Shown here: positions 27,655 to 36,465 of the stretch, piece after piece
Layout: each line of letters begins with the position of its first letter
How positions within the stretch are numbered: the first letter of the stretch is position 1
The notes under the pieces: generated by a model
Database searches by the model: none
What the model was told of the DNA's origin: nothing
What the model saw: only the letters and a program-made list of their open reading frames with translations
Made by a program: the position numbers and the translations under genes
Origin: Leifsonia poae
GTDB lineage: Bacteria; Actinomycetota; Actinomycetes; Actinomycetales; Microbacteriaceae
Direction of reading: 5' to 3'
Assembly (NCBI RefSeq): GCF_020009625.1
Contig: NZ_JAIHLP010000002.1
Location: 248,001 to 312,000, forward strand
DNA length: 64,000 nt

Positions 27655-29010
27655 TCAGGTGGCCGGCACCGCCTGAGCCGGGAGCGGGGCGAGCTCATCG
27701 ATGATCGGCTTGCGTCGGGCGGCGATCACAGCTGTGGCGAGCGTGATGACGCTCATCAGGCCGAGGACGATGCCCGGGTACCACCAGGCATTGCCCGTCG
27801 CGTGGCCGAGCAGGGCGGTGAGGATCGGGACGAACGCGGTGAGCAGCGCGGCGATGCTGTAGGCAACCGAGAGCCCGCTGTAACGGACTTCGCTCGGGAA
27901 CAGATCAGACATGAGACCGCCGAGTCCCGCCCAGGAGAGTGTGGGGAGGATCCCGCCGATGATCATGCTGGCGACCAGGATGGGGAAGGTGGCGAACTGC
28001 AGTAGGAAGTACATCGGAAAGGCGATGATGAGCGTTCCGACGGCACCGATGGCGACCACCCGGGCGGAGCCGATCCGGGTGGCCCAGACCCCGAAGAGGG
28101 GGATCGTGACGAGCTGAAGCAGGCCGCCGATGGTGGTCGCGATGAGCAGATCGTTGTAGCTGAATCCGAGCGTCGCGGTTCCGTACTGCACCATGTAGGT
28201 GTTCATCAGCGAGTACGACCCGATGCCGAGGATGGCAGCGCCGATGGCGATGAAGAACGCCGACGGCGCCTTGCGGAAGACATCGAGCACGGGGAAGCGG
28301 TCTCGCCTGCCTGTCGCCAGCAGTTCTTTGAACACCGGCGTCTCGTCGATCGACCAGCGCAGGTAGAGGGAGACGAGCAGGAGTGGGATCGCCGTGAGGA
28401 ACGGGATGCGCCAGCCCCACGCGGCGATGTCGGCGGATGACATCCCGAACGAGAGGGCGATGAAGACCACGGCGCTCAGGATGCTGCCGACAGGCGAGCC
28501 GAGCTGGGGGAGCGCGGCGTAGAAGCCGCGACGTTTCGGGTTCACGTACTCCGTCGCCAGGAGGATCGAGCCACCCCATTCCCCGCCGAGCGAGAAGCCC
28601 TGCACGAGGCGCAGCAGCACGAGGAGGATGGCTCCGAACCAGCCGGCCTGCGCGAAGGTGGGGAGCACGCCGACCAGGCCGGTGCCGATCCCCATCATCA
28701 GGATGGTGATGAGCAGGGTCGGCCGCCGTCCGATCCGGTCGCCGAGGTGCCCGAACACGATCGCGCCGACGGGGCGGATGACGAATCCGGCGGCGATGGT
28801 GAGGAATGCGGCGAGCACGCCGCCGAAGACGCCGAGCGGCTCGAAGAAGAGCGGGCCGACGAAGAACGCGCTGAAGTAGGCGAACAGATAGAAGTCGTAC
28901 GACTCCAGCGAGGTGCCGACGAAGGAGGCGATGGTCACCCGCCGAGCCGTTCCGGGGGTGATGCCGGGGCGATCGGTGGTGCTGAACGTGATGGTGTCTG
29001 GGGAACTCAC
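27655..29010 (-). CDS. MHS-family MFS transporter (metabolite:H+ symporter type)
   Basis: A 451-residue transporter with 12 predicted helices. GHLGDRIGRRPTL is the MFS A-motif and RLVQGFSLGGEWGGS is diagnostic of the metabolite/H+ symporter (ShiA/ProP/KgtP) branch, usually importers of organic acids or osmolytes. The GTG at 29010 follows AAGGA. It is divergent from a TetR gene with a perfect palindrome between them, so it is probably repressed by that TetR. Confidence 0.88.
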   Translation of the reverse strand: MSSPDTITFSTTDRPGITPGTARRVTIASFVGTSLESYDFYLFAYFSAFFVGPLFFEPLGVFGGVLAAFLTIAAGFVIRPVGAIVFGHLGDRIGRRPTLLITILMMGIGTGLVGVLPTFAQAGWFGAILLVLLRLVQGFSLGGEWGGSILLATEYVNPKRRGFYAALPQLGSPVGSILSAVVFIALSFGMSSADIAAWGWRIPFLTAIPLLLVSLYLRWSIDETPVFKELLATGRRDRFPVLDVFRKAPSAFFIAIGAAILGIGSYSLMNTYMVQYGTATLGFSYNDLLIATTIGGLLQLVTIPLFGVWATRIGSARVVAIGAVGTLIIAFPMYFLLQFATFPILVASMIIGGILPTLSWAGLGGLMSDLFPSEVRYSGLSVAYSIAALLTAFVPILTALLGHATGNAWWYPGIVLGLMSVITLATAVIAARRKPIIDELAPLPAQAVPAT

Positions 29011-29049
29011 GACGGTCCTTGTCAGGGTTTGCTCGGCGGAACAGGGATA

Positions 29050-29066
29050 ATTGGATCGAGTCCAAT
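29050..29066. promoter_or_regulatory. Palindromic TetR operator candidate
   Basis: ATTGGA-TCGAG-TCCAAT, a perfect 6-bp inverted repeat with 5-bp spacer in the 78-bp gap between the divergent MHS transporter and TetR genes. It lies 22 bp before the TetR start, the usual position for an autoregulatory operator. Confidence 0.7.
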
Positions 29067-29088
29067 AATAGGCAGAGAGGAGGAACGC

Positions 29089-29718
29089 ATGAGCGGCGCC
29101 GCGCATTCCGCATCCGGTCGTCCCCGCGTGTCGTCGCGTGAGACGCTGGCCGAAGCCGCTGCCGAACTGTTCCTCGAGCAGACCTACGCCGGCACGACGA
29201 TCGACGAGATCTCCCAGCGCGCAGGGGTGAGCCGAGCGACGTTCTTCAACTATTTCGGCTCGAAGAGCGACCTGCTCTGGCTGGAGGTCGATGAGAGTCT
29301 CAGCGAATTCGACGGAGTGCTCGAGAACATCTCGTCCGACCACCCGGTGATGACGGCGGTTTTGGAGGCCGTGCTCGCACTGGCCGGGAATTTCGGACCG
29401 GCACGGCTACCGCTGGCTGTGACGCAATATGAGCTCATGGGAACCAACGCTGAACTCGAGTCGTCGGCGTTGTCTCGCTTCCTGACCCTGGTCCGCGTTC
29501 TCAGCCGTTCGATCGCGCGGCGCATCGGGGAGCCGGCCGATGCCCTCGTGCCGCGCAGTATCGCGACCGCGGTGATCGGTGCCGCCGTGGCGGCCGCCTC
29601 GGTGTGGGCGCGATCGGGCGTGAGCCGGGGGCCGTTGGCACCGGTTGTCGCTCGCGCGATCGAGCCGGTGTGTCGTGGCTACCAGGCCGCCCTCGATGAT
29701 CGTGCCGTGACCGGGTAG
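29089..29718 (+). CDS. TetR family transcriptional regulator
   Basis: A 209-residue repressor. The N-terminal helix-turn-helix reads LAEAAAELFLEQTYAGTTIDEIS then AGVSRATFFNYFGSKSDLL. The C-terminal ligand domain is not assigned to a subclass. GGAGGAAC is the SD for the ATG at 29089. It probably controls the divergent transporter and itself; the inducer is unknown. Confidence 0.9.
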   Translation: MSGAAHSASGRPRVSSRETLAEAAAELFLEQTYAGTTIDEISQRAGVSRATFFNYFGSKSDLLWLEVDESLSEFDGVLENISSDHPVMTAVLEAVLALAGNFGPARLPLAVTQYELMGTNAELESSALSRFLTLVRVLSRSIARRIGEPADALVPRSIATAVIGAAVAAASVWARSGVSRGPLAPVVARAIEPVCRGYQAALDDRAVTG

Positions 29719-29736
29719 ACTGGACGAACCGACATC

Positions 29737-29939
29737 GACCCGGCCATCACCGGTGAGTCTTCGGAAGAACGGTCGTCCTCGTGACGGCCCAGTAGAACCG
29801 AACGGGGCTGGCCCGTCACAGCCAAGGAAAGAGCGGTCGCCCTCACCGAGAGCGTGGAGGCGGCAAGCGGGGTGGTACCGCGGCAAGCGCTTCTGGCGCC
29901 TGGCGTCCTCGTGCAGATGACCGACCTGCCAGGAGTGAG
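29737..29939 (+). promoter_or_regulatory. Translational T-box riboswitch of ileS
   Basis: This leader senses uncharged tRNA-Ile. A short stem I, CCGGCC-ATC-ACCGG, presents the Ile specifier codon ATC at 29746-29748. The T-box core AAGCGGGGTGGTACCGCGG at 29865-29883 holds the TGGT that pairs with the tRNA ACCA end. CCTGGC (29899-29904) can pair with GCCAGG (29928-29933), which overlaps the ileS SD, so control is by SD sequestration. Ultrashort stem I and translational control are known for actinobacterial ileS T-boxes. Confidence 0.92.
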
Positions 29940-32900
29940 ATGCCGTATCCCCAGTCCCCGGACGATCAGACGCCCGCCGGCGTCACGCCGAGCCCCAGCT
30001 TCCCGCAGCTCGAGACGGAGATCCTCGCCTTCTGGAAAGAAGACGGCACCTTCCGCGCATCGATCGAGAACCGCGCGGATGCACCCGAGTGGGTCTTCTA
30101 CGACGGCCCGCCCTTCGCCAACGGTCTGCCGCACTACGGTCACCTGCTCACCGGATACGCGAAGGATCTCTTCCCCCGTTTCCAGACGATGCGGGGCAAG
30201 AGGGTGGAGCGCCGATTCGGCTGGGACACTCACGGTCTTCCCGCCGAGCTGGAAGCCGAGCGGCAGTTGGGCATCACCGACAAGAGCCAGATCGAAGAGA
30301 TGGGCATCGCGGCCTTCAACCAGGCCGCCCGCGACTCGGTGTTGCACTACACCCGCGAGTGGCAGGAGTACGTCACGCGCCAGGCCCGCTGGGTCGACTT
30401 CGACAACGACTACAAGACGCTCGACGTCACCTTCATGGAGTCCGTGATCTGGGCGTTCAAGCAGCTGCATGAGAAGGGTCTCGCCTACGAGGGTTACCGC
30501 GTTCTGCCGTATTGCTGGCGAGACCAGACCCCGCTGTCGAACCACGAACTGCGCATGGACGACGACGTCTACAAGATGCGACAGGACCAGACCGTCACGG
30601 TGACGTTCCCCCTCACCGGTGCCAAGGCGGAGGCGCTCGGCCTCACCGCGGTCCGCGCCCTCGCCTGGACGACGACTCCGTGGACGCTCCCGACGAACCT
30701 GGCTCTCGTCGTCGGACCGGAGATCGAATACGCGGTCGTCCCGGCTGGACCGAACGGGGCGGCCGACAGTGTCGGCGCTGGTGTGCATGATGATTTCGGT
30801 GCGGAGTACCTGCTGGCGAGCGAGCTCGTCGGAGGCTACGCGAAGGATCTCGGCTACGAGACGGCGGCCGATGCCCTCGCGGCGGTGTCGCGACACATCC
30901 GGGGTTCGGAGCTCGAGAACGTCACATACGACCGGTTGTGGGACTACTACGCGGACGCGGAGGAGTACGGCACCCAGAATGCGTGGCGCATCCTCGTCGA
31001 CGGCTACGTCACCACCGAAGACGGCACGGGCATCGTGCATCAGGCGCCCGCTTACGGCGAGGACGACCAGCGCGTCTGCGAAGCCGCGGGTATCCCGGTG
31101 ATCATCTCGGTCGACGACGGGGCCCGGTTCCTGCCGTCGGTCGAGGAGGTTGCGGGACTGCAGGTGTTCGAGGCGAACAAGCCGCTCACCAAACTGCTGC
31201 GGGAGAACGGACGTCTTCTGCGGCAGGCGAGCTACGAGCACTCGTACCCGCACTGCTGGCGTTGCCGCAATCCGCTGATCTACAAGGCCGTCTCGAGCTG
31301 GTTCGTGCGGGTCACCGAGTTTCGCGACCGCATGGTCGAGTTGAACCAGCGGATCGACTGGGTTCCCGAGAACGTCAAAGACGGCCAGTTCGGCAAATGG
31401 TTGAGCAACGCCCGCGATTGGTCGATCTCGCGCAACCGCTACTTCGGCTCCCCGATCCCGGTCTGGAAGAGCGATGACCCGGCCTACCCCCGCATCGATG
31501 TGTACGGCTCACTGGCCGAACTCGAAGCCGACTTCGGCCGGCTCCCGCTGAACGGCGACGGACAGCCCGACCTGCATCGGCCGTACATCGACGAGCTCAC
31601 CCGACCGAATCCGGACGATCCCACCGGTCGCTCCACGATGCGGCGCATCACAGATGTGCTCGACGTGTGGTTCGATTCCGGCTCGATGCCGTTCGCCCAG
31701 GTGCACTACCCGTTCGAGAACCGCGATTGGTTCGAGGCGCACAACCCGGCTGACTTCATCGTCGAGTACATCGGGCAGACGCGCGGCTGGTTCTACATGA
31801 TGCATGTGCTCGCCACGGCGCTGTTCGATCGGCCGGCATTCAAGAATGTCATCAGTCACGGCATCGTGCTGGGCAGCGACGGTCAGAAGATGTCGAAGTC
31901 TCTGCGCAACTATCCGGATGTCAACGAGGTCTTCGACCGCGACGGCTCGGATGCGATGCGCTGGTTCCTGATGTCGAGCCCGGTGCTGCGCGGCGGCAAC
32001 CTGGTTGTGACCGAGGAAGGCATCCGCGAGGGGGTTCGCCAGGTGCTGCTCCCGCTCTGGAGCACCTGGTACTTCTTCTCCCTCTACGCCAACGCCGCCG
32101 GATACGAGGCACGTCGGCGCACCGATTCGAACGATGTGCTCGATCGCTATCTGCTCGCCAAGACCCGGGATCTGGTGAGCGAGGTGACCGCCGACCTCGA
32201 GGCGCTCGACAGCACGCTCGCCGCCTCGAAACTGCGCGACTTCGCGGATGTGCTCACCAATTGGTACGTGCGACGCTCCCGTGACCGGTTCTGGGAGGGC
32301 GTGGGGGACGACGGCCGCAACGCGGAGGCCTTCGACACATTGTTCACCGTGCTCGAGACGGTCACGCGGGTGGCAGCGCCCCTGCTTCCGCTCGTGAGCG
32401 AAAGCATCTGGCGCGGTCTGACCGGCGGTCGCAGTGTGCACCTGACCGACTGGCCGGAGGCGGGGGAGTTCCCGGCTGATGTTGCGCTCGTAGAGGCGAT
32501 GGACCGCATCCGGGCGATCAGTTCGACCGTGCTCTCCCTGCGCAAGCAAGCGGGCCTGCGGGTGCGACTGCCGTTGGCCGGCCTCACGATCGTGGCCGAG
32601 AACTCGACCGCCCTTGCGGCGTTCGAGTCGATCCTGCGCGACGAACTGAACGTCAAGGCGGTCGAGTTCGTCGAGCTTCACGATGACAGCGCCGAGAGCT
32701 ACGGCATCACGAGCAGACTGACCGTCAATGCGCGCGCCGCCGGACCACGGCTCGGCAAGGACGTGCAGCGCGTGATCATGGCCGCGCGGGAGGGCGACTG
32801 GTCGGAGCTGAACGGTGTGGTCACGGCCGGCGGGATCGACCTTGCTGACGGAGAGTACGAGCTCGTTCTCGAGACCGCGCAAGCCGATGGCGACTCGACA

Positions 32901-33257
32901 GTGGCGCTTGCGCTGTTGCCGGACGGCGGCTTCGTTCTGCTCGACACGGCCACCACGCCGGAGCTGGAAGCGGAAGGGCTCGCGCGCGACGTGATCCGAG
33001 CCGTGCAGGACACTCGCAAGGCGGCTGGACTCGATGTGAGCGACCGCATCCGGCTGAACCTGGCGTTTGCGAGCGCGGAGGACGCGCGGGCGATCGAGCT
33101 CGCGCGCGGCGTCGACATCGCCGCCGAGACGCTCGCCCTCGACGTCGAATTCGGGGCCGCGGAGGCGGCGTACGAGAAGACGTTCGAGGCCGGGTTGTTC
33201 GCGAATGCGGGCGCGTTCGCGGTCGGCGTGACACGTGTGGAGGAGGACGCCCGATGA
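29940..33257 (+). CDS. ileS: Isoleucyl-tRNA synthetase
   Basis: A 1105-residue class Ia synthetase. The HIGH signature appears as HYGHLLTGY, the catalytic loop is [11 protein letters not shown], and the CP1 editing domain lies between (TTPWTLPTN). Length, the KMSKSxRNYPD form and the absence of a C-terminal CxxC zinc finger place it in the eukaryote-like IleS2 type, which is often insensitive to mupirocin; resistance is not shown here. AGGAG lies 4 bp before the ATG. It is the first gene of an ileS-folC-DUF4233-ndk operon with ATGA overlaps throughout. Confidence 0.97.
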   Translation: MPYPQSPDDQTPAGVTPSPSFPQLETEILAFWKEDGTFRASIENRADAPEWVFYDGPPFANGLPHYGHLLTGYAKDLFPRFQTMRGKRVERRFGWDTHGLPAELEAERQLGITDKSQIEEMGIAAFNQAARDSVLHYTREWQEYVTRQARWVDFDNDYKTLDVTFMESVIWAFKQLHEKGLAYEGYRVLPYCWRDQTPLSNHELRMDDDVYKMRQDQTVTVTFPLTGAKAEALGLTAVRALAWTTTPWTLPTNLALVVGPEIEYAVVPAGPNGAADSVGAGVHDDFGAEYLLASELVGGYAKDLGYETAADALAAVSRHIRGSELENVTYDRLWDYYADAEEYGTQNAWRILVDGYVTTEDGTGIVHQAPAYGEDDQRVCEAAGIPVIISVDDGARFLPSVEEVAGLQVFEANKPLTKLLRENGRLLRQASYEHSYPHCWRCRNPLIYKAVSSWFVRVTEFRDRMVELNQRIDWVPENVKDGQFGKWLSNARDWSISRNRYFGSPIPVWKSDDPAYPRIDVYGSLAELEADFGRLPLNGDGQPDLHRPYIDELTRPNPDDPTGRSTMRRITDVLDVWFDSGSMPFAQVHYPFENRDWFEAHNPADFIVEYIGQTRGWFYMMHVLATALFDRPAFKNVISHGIVLGSDGQKMSKSLRNYPDVNEVFDRDGSDAMRWFLMSSPVLRGGNLVVTEEGIREGVRQVLLPLWSTWYFFSLYANAAGYEARRRTDSNDVLDRYLLAKTRDLVSEVTADLEALDSTLAASKLRDFADVLTNWYVRRSRDRFWEGVGDDGRNAEAFDTLFTVLETVTRVAAPLLPLVSESIWRGLTGGRSVHLTDWPEAGEFPADVALVEAMDRIRAISSTVLSLRKQAGLRVRLPLAGLTIVAENSTALAAFESILRDELNVKAVEFVELHDDSAESYGITSRLTVNARAAGPRLGKDVQRVIMAAREGDWSELNGVVTAGGIDLADGEYELVLETAQADGDSTVALALLPDGGFVLLDTATTPELEAEGLARDVIRAVQDTRKAAGLDVSDRIRLNLAFASAEDARAIELARGVDIAAETLALDVEFGAAEAAYEKTFEAGLFANAGAFAVGVTRVEEDAR

Positions 33258-34633
33258 GAGACGACATCCCGATGGATGAGGACGAGGCGCGCGAGGCGGC
33301 CGAAGCCGTCTACCAGGCGCTCCTGGCGAGGGTGGGCGAGGGGAGTCCGGAACACCGGCTCACCGCGACGCGACGGGCGGTGGAGCTTCTCGGCGACCCC
33401 CAGCGCGCGTACCCGATCATCCACATCACCGGCACGAATGGCAAGACGAGCACCAGCCGTATCGCCGAGAGCATCCTGCGGGCGTACGGGCTGCGCACCG
33501 GTCTGCTCACGAGTCCGCATCTTGTGCGCTTCAACGAACGCATCGTGATCGACGGTGTGCCGATCAGCGATGAGGACCTCGCCCGAAACTGGGAGGATGT
33601 TCGCCCGTACCTCGAGATCGTCGACGGCGAGCTCGTGGCCGAGGGAGAGGCCCCGCTCACCTTCTTCGAGGCTCTCACGGCGCTGGCGTTCGCGAGCTTC
33701 GCCGACGCTCCGGTGGATGTGGCCGTGATCGAGGTCGGCATGGGTGGGGAGTGGGATTCCACAAACGTGGGCGACGGTCAGGTCGCCGTGTTCACGCCGA
33801 TCTCGCTCGACCACACGAAGGCCCTCGGCGACACAGTGGGCGCGATCGCCCGCACGAAGTCCGGAATCGTCAAGCCCTCGGCGGATGTGGTCAGCGCGAT
33901 TCAGCCGCCGGAAGCGCTCGTCGAGCTGGTGCACGCCGCCGAACTCACCGAGTCGACGTTCGCCGCACAGCCGGCGGAGTTCGACGTGACCACGACATCG
34001 GTCGCGGTGGGCGGTCAGCTGGTGAGCATCCGTGGGCGCGCGGCCACCTACAACGAACTCTTCCTGCCGCTCTATGGCGACCACCAGGCGCAGAACGCCG
34101 CAGTGGCCGTCGCCGCGGTGGAGACCTTCCTCGGCCGGGGGAGCCAGCCCCTGAACGCCGATCTTCTCGAAGAGGGGTTCGCCACGGCGACCTCGCCCGG
34201 CCGGTTGCAGCTGGTCGGGATCGAACCGAGCGTCCTCGTCGACGCTGCGCACAATCCGGCAGGGGCGGAGACCCTCGCCGCCGCCCTGCGCACCTACTTC
34301 GACTTCGACGAGATCACGGTCGTCTTCGGGGTGCTGGCCGACAAGGATGCGCGGGGGATCGTGCGGGCGCTGGCGACGGTGGCCGAGCAGTTCTACCTCA
34401 CACCCGTCCGGTCGGAGCGGTCTCTCGGCATCGACGAACTCGGCGAACTCGTGCTCGAACAGACGCACGAGGATGCCACCTACGTCTACGGCGATGTCGA
34501 GGAGGCGCTGGTCGCCGCCCGCGACTGGGCGGCAGAACGCCCGAAGCGGGCCGTCGTCGTGACCGGCTCGATCGTGCTCATCGGCGACGCCATGGCGATC
34601 GCCGAGGCCGGTGGCTGGAAGGAGACCTCATGA
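33254..34633 (+). CDS. folC: Bifunctional folylpolyglutamate/dihydrofolate synthase
   Basis: A 459-residue Mur-ligase-fold enzyme adding glutamate to dihydropteroate or folates. The P-loop is [13 protein letters not shown] near residue 57. The family motifs [13 protein letters not shown] and [13 protein letters not shown] mark the folate and C-terminal domains. Its ATG overlaps the ileS TGA. Confidence 0.95.
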   Translation: MRDDIPMDEDEAREAAEAVYQALLARVGEGSPEHRLTATRRAVELLGDPQRAYPIIHITGTNGKTSTSRIAESILRAYGLRTGLLTSPHLVRFNERIVIDGVPISDEDLARNWEDVRPYLEIVDGELVAEGEAPLTFFEALTALAFASFADAPVDVAVIEVGMGGEWDSTNVGDGQVAVFTPISLDHTKALGDTVGAIARTKSGIVKPSADVVSAIQPPEALVELVHAAELTESTFAAQPAEFDVTTTSVAVGGQLVSIRGRAATYNELFLPLYGDHQAQNAAVAVAAVETFLGRGSQPLNADLLEEGFATATSPGRLQLVGIEPSVLVDAAHNPAGAETLAAALRTYFDFDEITVVFGVLADKDARGIVRALATVAEQFYLTPVRSERSLGIDELGELVLEQTHEDATYVYGDVEEALVAARDWAAERPKRAVVVTGSIVLIGDAMAIAEAGGWKETS

Positions 34634-35073
34634 GCGACGGGCCCGCGACGGAGGTCGAGCCGGACGACCAGCACCCCGCTCGGCCGGGCCGACCCGCCCG
34701 CCCCCGACGCACTCGGAGCGTCCGCGAGAGCCTCGGCTCCATCGTCCTCGCCTTCGAGTTCGTCATCGTCTTCCTCGGTGCGCTGGTGCTCTTCGGACTG
34801 AAGACACTGTCCGCTCCGCTCGCCCTGGGCGGCGGCGCGCTGATCCTCGTGCTGATGATCGTCGCCATCGGACTACTCCGTGGCCCGGTCGGCATCGTGT
34901 TGGGCTGGCTGATCCAGCTCATCGTCGTCGCGACCGGTTTCCTGGTGCCGGCGTTCTTCGTCGTCGGGGCGATCTTCACCGCCCTATGGACGTATTGCAT
35001 GATCGCCGGCGCCAGAATCGACCGCAACAATCAGGCCGCGAACGCGGCCGCCCGTCAGAAGGAGAATCCATGA
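34630..35073 (+). CDS. DUF4233 domain membrane protein
   Basis: A 147-residue protein with an acidic and then Arg-rich N-terminus and four hydrophobic spans from residue 38 to 125 (IVLAFEFVIVFLGALVLFGL first). This family is regularly found between folC and ndk in actinobacteria; its function is unknown. ATGA overlaps on both sides show tight translational coupling. Confidence 0.88.
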   Translation: MSDGPATEVEPDDQHPARPGRPARPRRTRSVRESLGSIVLAFEFVIVFLGALVLFGLKTLSAPLALGGGALILVLMIVAIGLLRGPVGIVLGWLIQLIVVATGFLVPAFFVVGAIFTALWTYCMIAGARIDRNNQAANAAARQKENP

Positions 35074-35492
35074 CCACCGTCGTCGAAGAAACCCTCGTGC
35101 TCGTGAAGCCGGACGGTGTGGCGCGCAGCCTCACCGGCGAGATCCTGCGCCGCATCGAGGCGAAGGGCTACTCGGTCGTCGACCTCAAGATGCTGCAGGC
35201 CGACCGCGACCTGCTGGCCCAGCACTACGCGGAGCACGAGGGCAAGCCCTTCTATGAGCCGCTCGTCGAGTTCATGGAGAGCGGCCCGATCGTCGCCATC
35301 CGCGTCGCCGGCAACCGGGTGATCGAGGGATTCCGTTCGCTCGCCGGTACGACGGATCCGACGACGGCGGCGCCGGGAACGATTCGAGGCGATCTCGCCC
35401 GCGATTGGGGTCTCAAGGTGCAGCAGAACCTCGTGCACGGCTCGGACTCTCCCGAGTCGGCTGCGCGCGAGCTCGCTCTCTGGTTCGACTGA
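35070..35492 (+). CDS. ndk: Nucleoside diphosphate kinase
   Basis: A 140-residue enzyme that moves the gamma phosphate between nucleotides. ETLVLVKPDGV opens the fold and NLVHGSDSPESA contains the phospho-His. Full length. It is the last gene of the ileS operon; a strong terminator follows. Confidence 0.97.
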   Translation: MTTVVEETLVLVKPDGVARSLTGEILRRIEAKGYSVVDLKMLQADRDLLAQHYAEHEGKPFYEPLVEFMESGPIVAIRVAGNRVIEGFRSLAGTTDPTTAAPGTIRGDLARDWGLKVQQNLVHGSDSPESAARELALWFD

Positions 35493-35506
35493 CGGCAAAC
35501 GAACAC

Positions 35507-35541
35507 GGGCGCCGACTGTACACCCAGTCGGCGCCCTTTTT
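35507..35541 (+). terminator. Rho-independent terminator of the ileS-ndk operon
   Basis: A perfect 12-bp GC-rich stem (35507-35518 with 35525-35536), 6-nt loop and five T residues at 35537-35541. Confidence 0.92.
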
Positions 35542-35552
35542 GTCGTCCGCGG

Positions 35553-36158
35553 TCAGACGAAGACGTTGTGGATCCAGTCGAGCCGGATCTGCGCGAGAAC
35601 GGCGACGATGACGTAGCTGACGATCGTGATCAGCGGTACCCAGCCGTACACCTTGCCGAAGAACCGGCGAGCGGATGCCGGAACAGGAATGTTCCCCTCT
35701 TTGAGGTTGTAGAGCGTCACGGCCCAGAATGTCGGGATGGTGACCGCCCACGTGACCATGCAGTAGGGGCAGAGAACGTTCAGCACCGTGATCGACTGCG
35801 TGATCAGGTAGATGACCAGCACGAGCGCGCCGATGACGCCGAGGTTGAAGAGCATCCAGTACCACTTGGCGAACCGCGCACCGGCCAGGATGCCGACACC
35901 GACGGCGATCACCGCCGTCCAACAGGCGAGGCCGATCAGGGGGTTCGGGAACCCGAAGATCGAGCCCTGCGGCGAGTTGAGGTTCTTCGAGCACCCGACC
36001 AGCAAGCTGAAGTTGCAACCGAGCTGCGCGTTGGGATGCGCCAGCACCGTGAGCTTGTCCAATGTGAGTTGGAAAGCGGCCCAGAAGCCGATGGCCCCGG
36101 CGACGATGAGGAAGATGGCAAGGGCTGTCGGACGTTTGTTCGGCGAAGTCAGTGACAC
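35553..36158 (-). CDS. VKOR family (vitamin K epoxide reductase-like) membrane protein
   Basis: A 201-residue protein with about five hydrophobic helices. The redox centre CPYC is in NVLCPYCMVTW and the partner Cys pair in QLGCNFSLLVGCSKN. In actinobacteria VKOR replaces DsbB and re-oxidises an extracytoplasmic DsbA using menaquinone. The start is GTG at 36158; no DsbA partner is in the window. Confidence 0.92.
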   Translation of the reverse strand: MSLTSPNKRPTALAIFLIVAGAIGFWAAFQLTLDKLTVLAHPNAQLGCNFSLLVGCSKNLNSPQGSIFGFPNPLIGLACWTAVIAVGVGILAGARFAKWYWMLFNLGVIGALVLVIYLITQSITVLNVLCPYCMVTWAVTIPTFWAVTLYNLKEGNIPVPASARRFFGKVYGWVPLITIVSYVIVAVLAQIRLDWIHNVFV

Positions 36159-36233
36159 CGTCGGATTATGGCATAGCGACTCGCGTGTCGGCAGGGAAGA
36201 ACGTCGATCCCGGCGCGGGCATGCGATAATCAT

Positions 36234-36465
36234 CGAGAAGTCTTTTCGGCCGTGTGCCGAGAGGGCGCCAAAGAAGGCTTGAGGGCGTGCAACGCCCAGT
36301 ACGTGCCGGCCGAGGAGGCCGGTGAAGACATCGAGAAAGTGCGATCAGAGCCACGAGCCGGTCGTGCATATGGAGAATTGCTGAACGGGCGCGGAAGCGC
36401 CGGTTCCGCTTACGGAGAGTCCCGGTGTGCGGGGAACCGCGCTCCGGTCGAGGAGTGCACCAGCG
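36234..36465 (+). promoter_or_regulatory. Structured 5' region of rne
   Basis: This 230-bp stretch before rne holds several short stems: GGGCGTGCAACGCCC near 36283, CCGGCC-GAGGA-GGCCGG near 36308 and CGGTTCC/GGAACCG bracketing the last 50 bp. In other bacteria the rne leader is an autoregulatory target of RNase E. I recognise no named RNA family and see no convincing ORF. GAGGAG at about 36449 is the SD. Confidence 0.4.
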
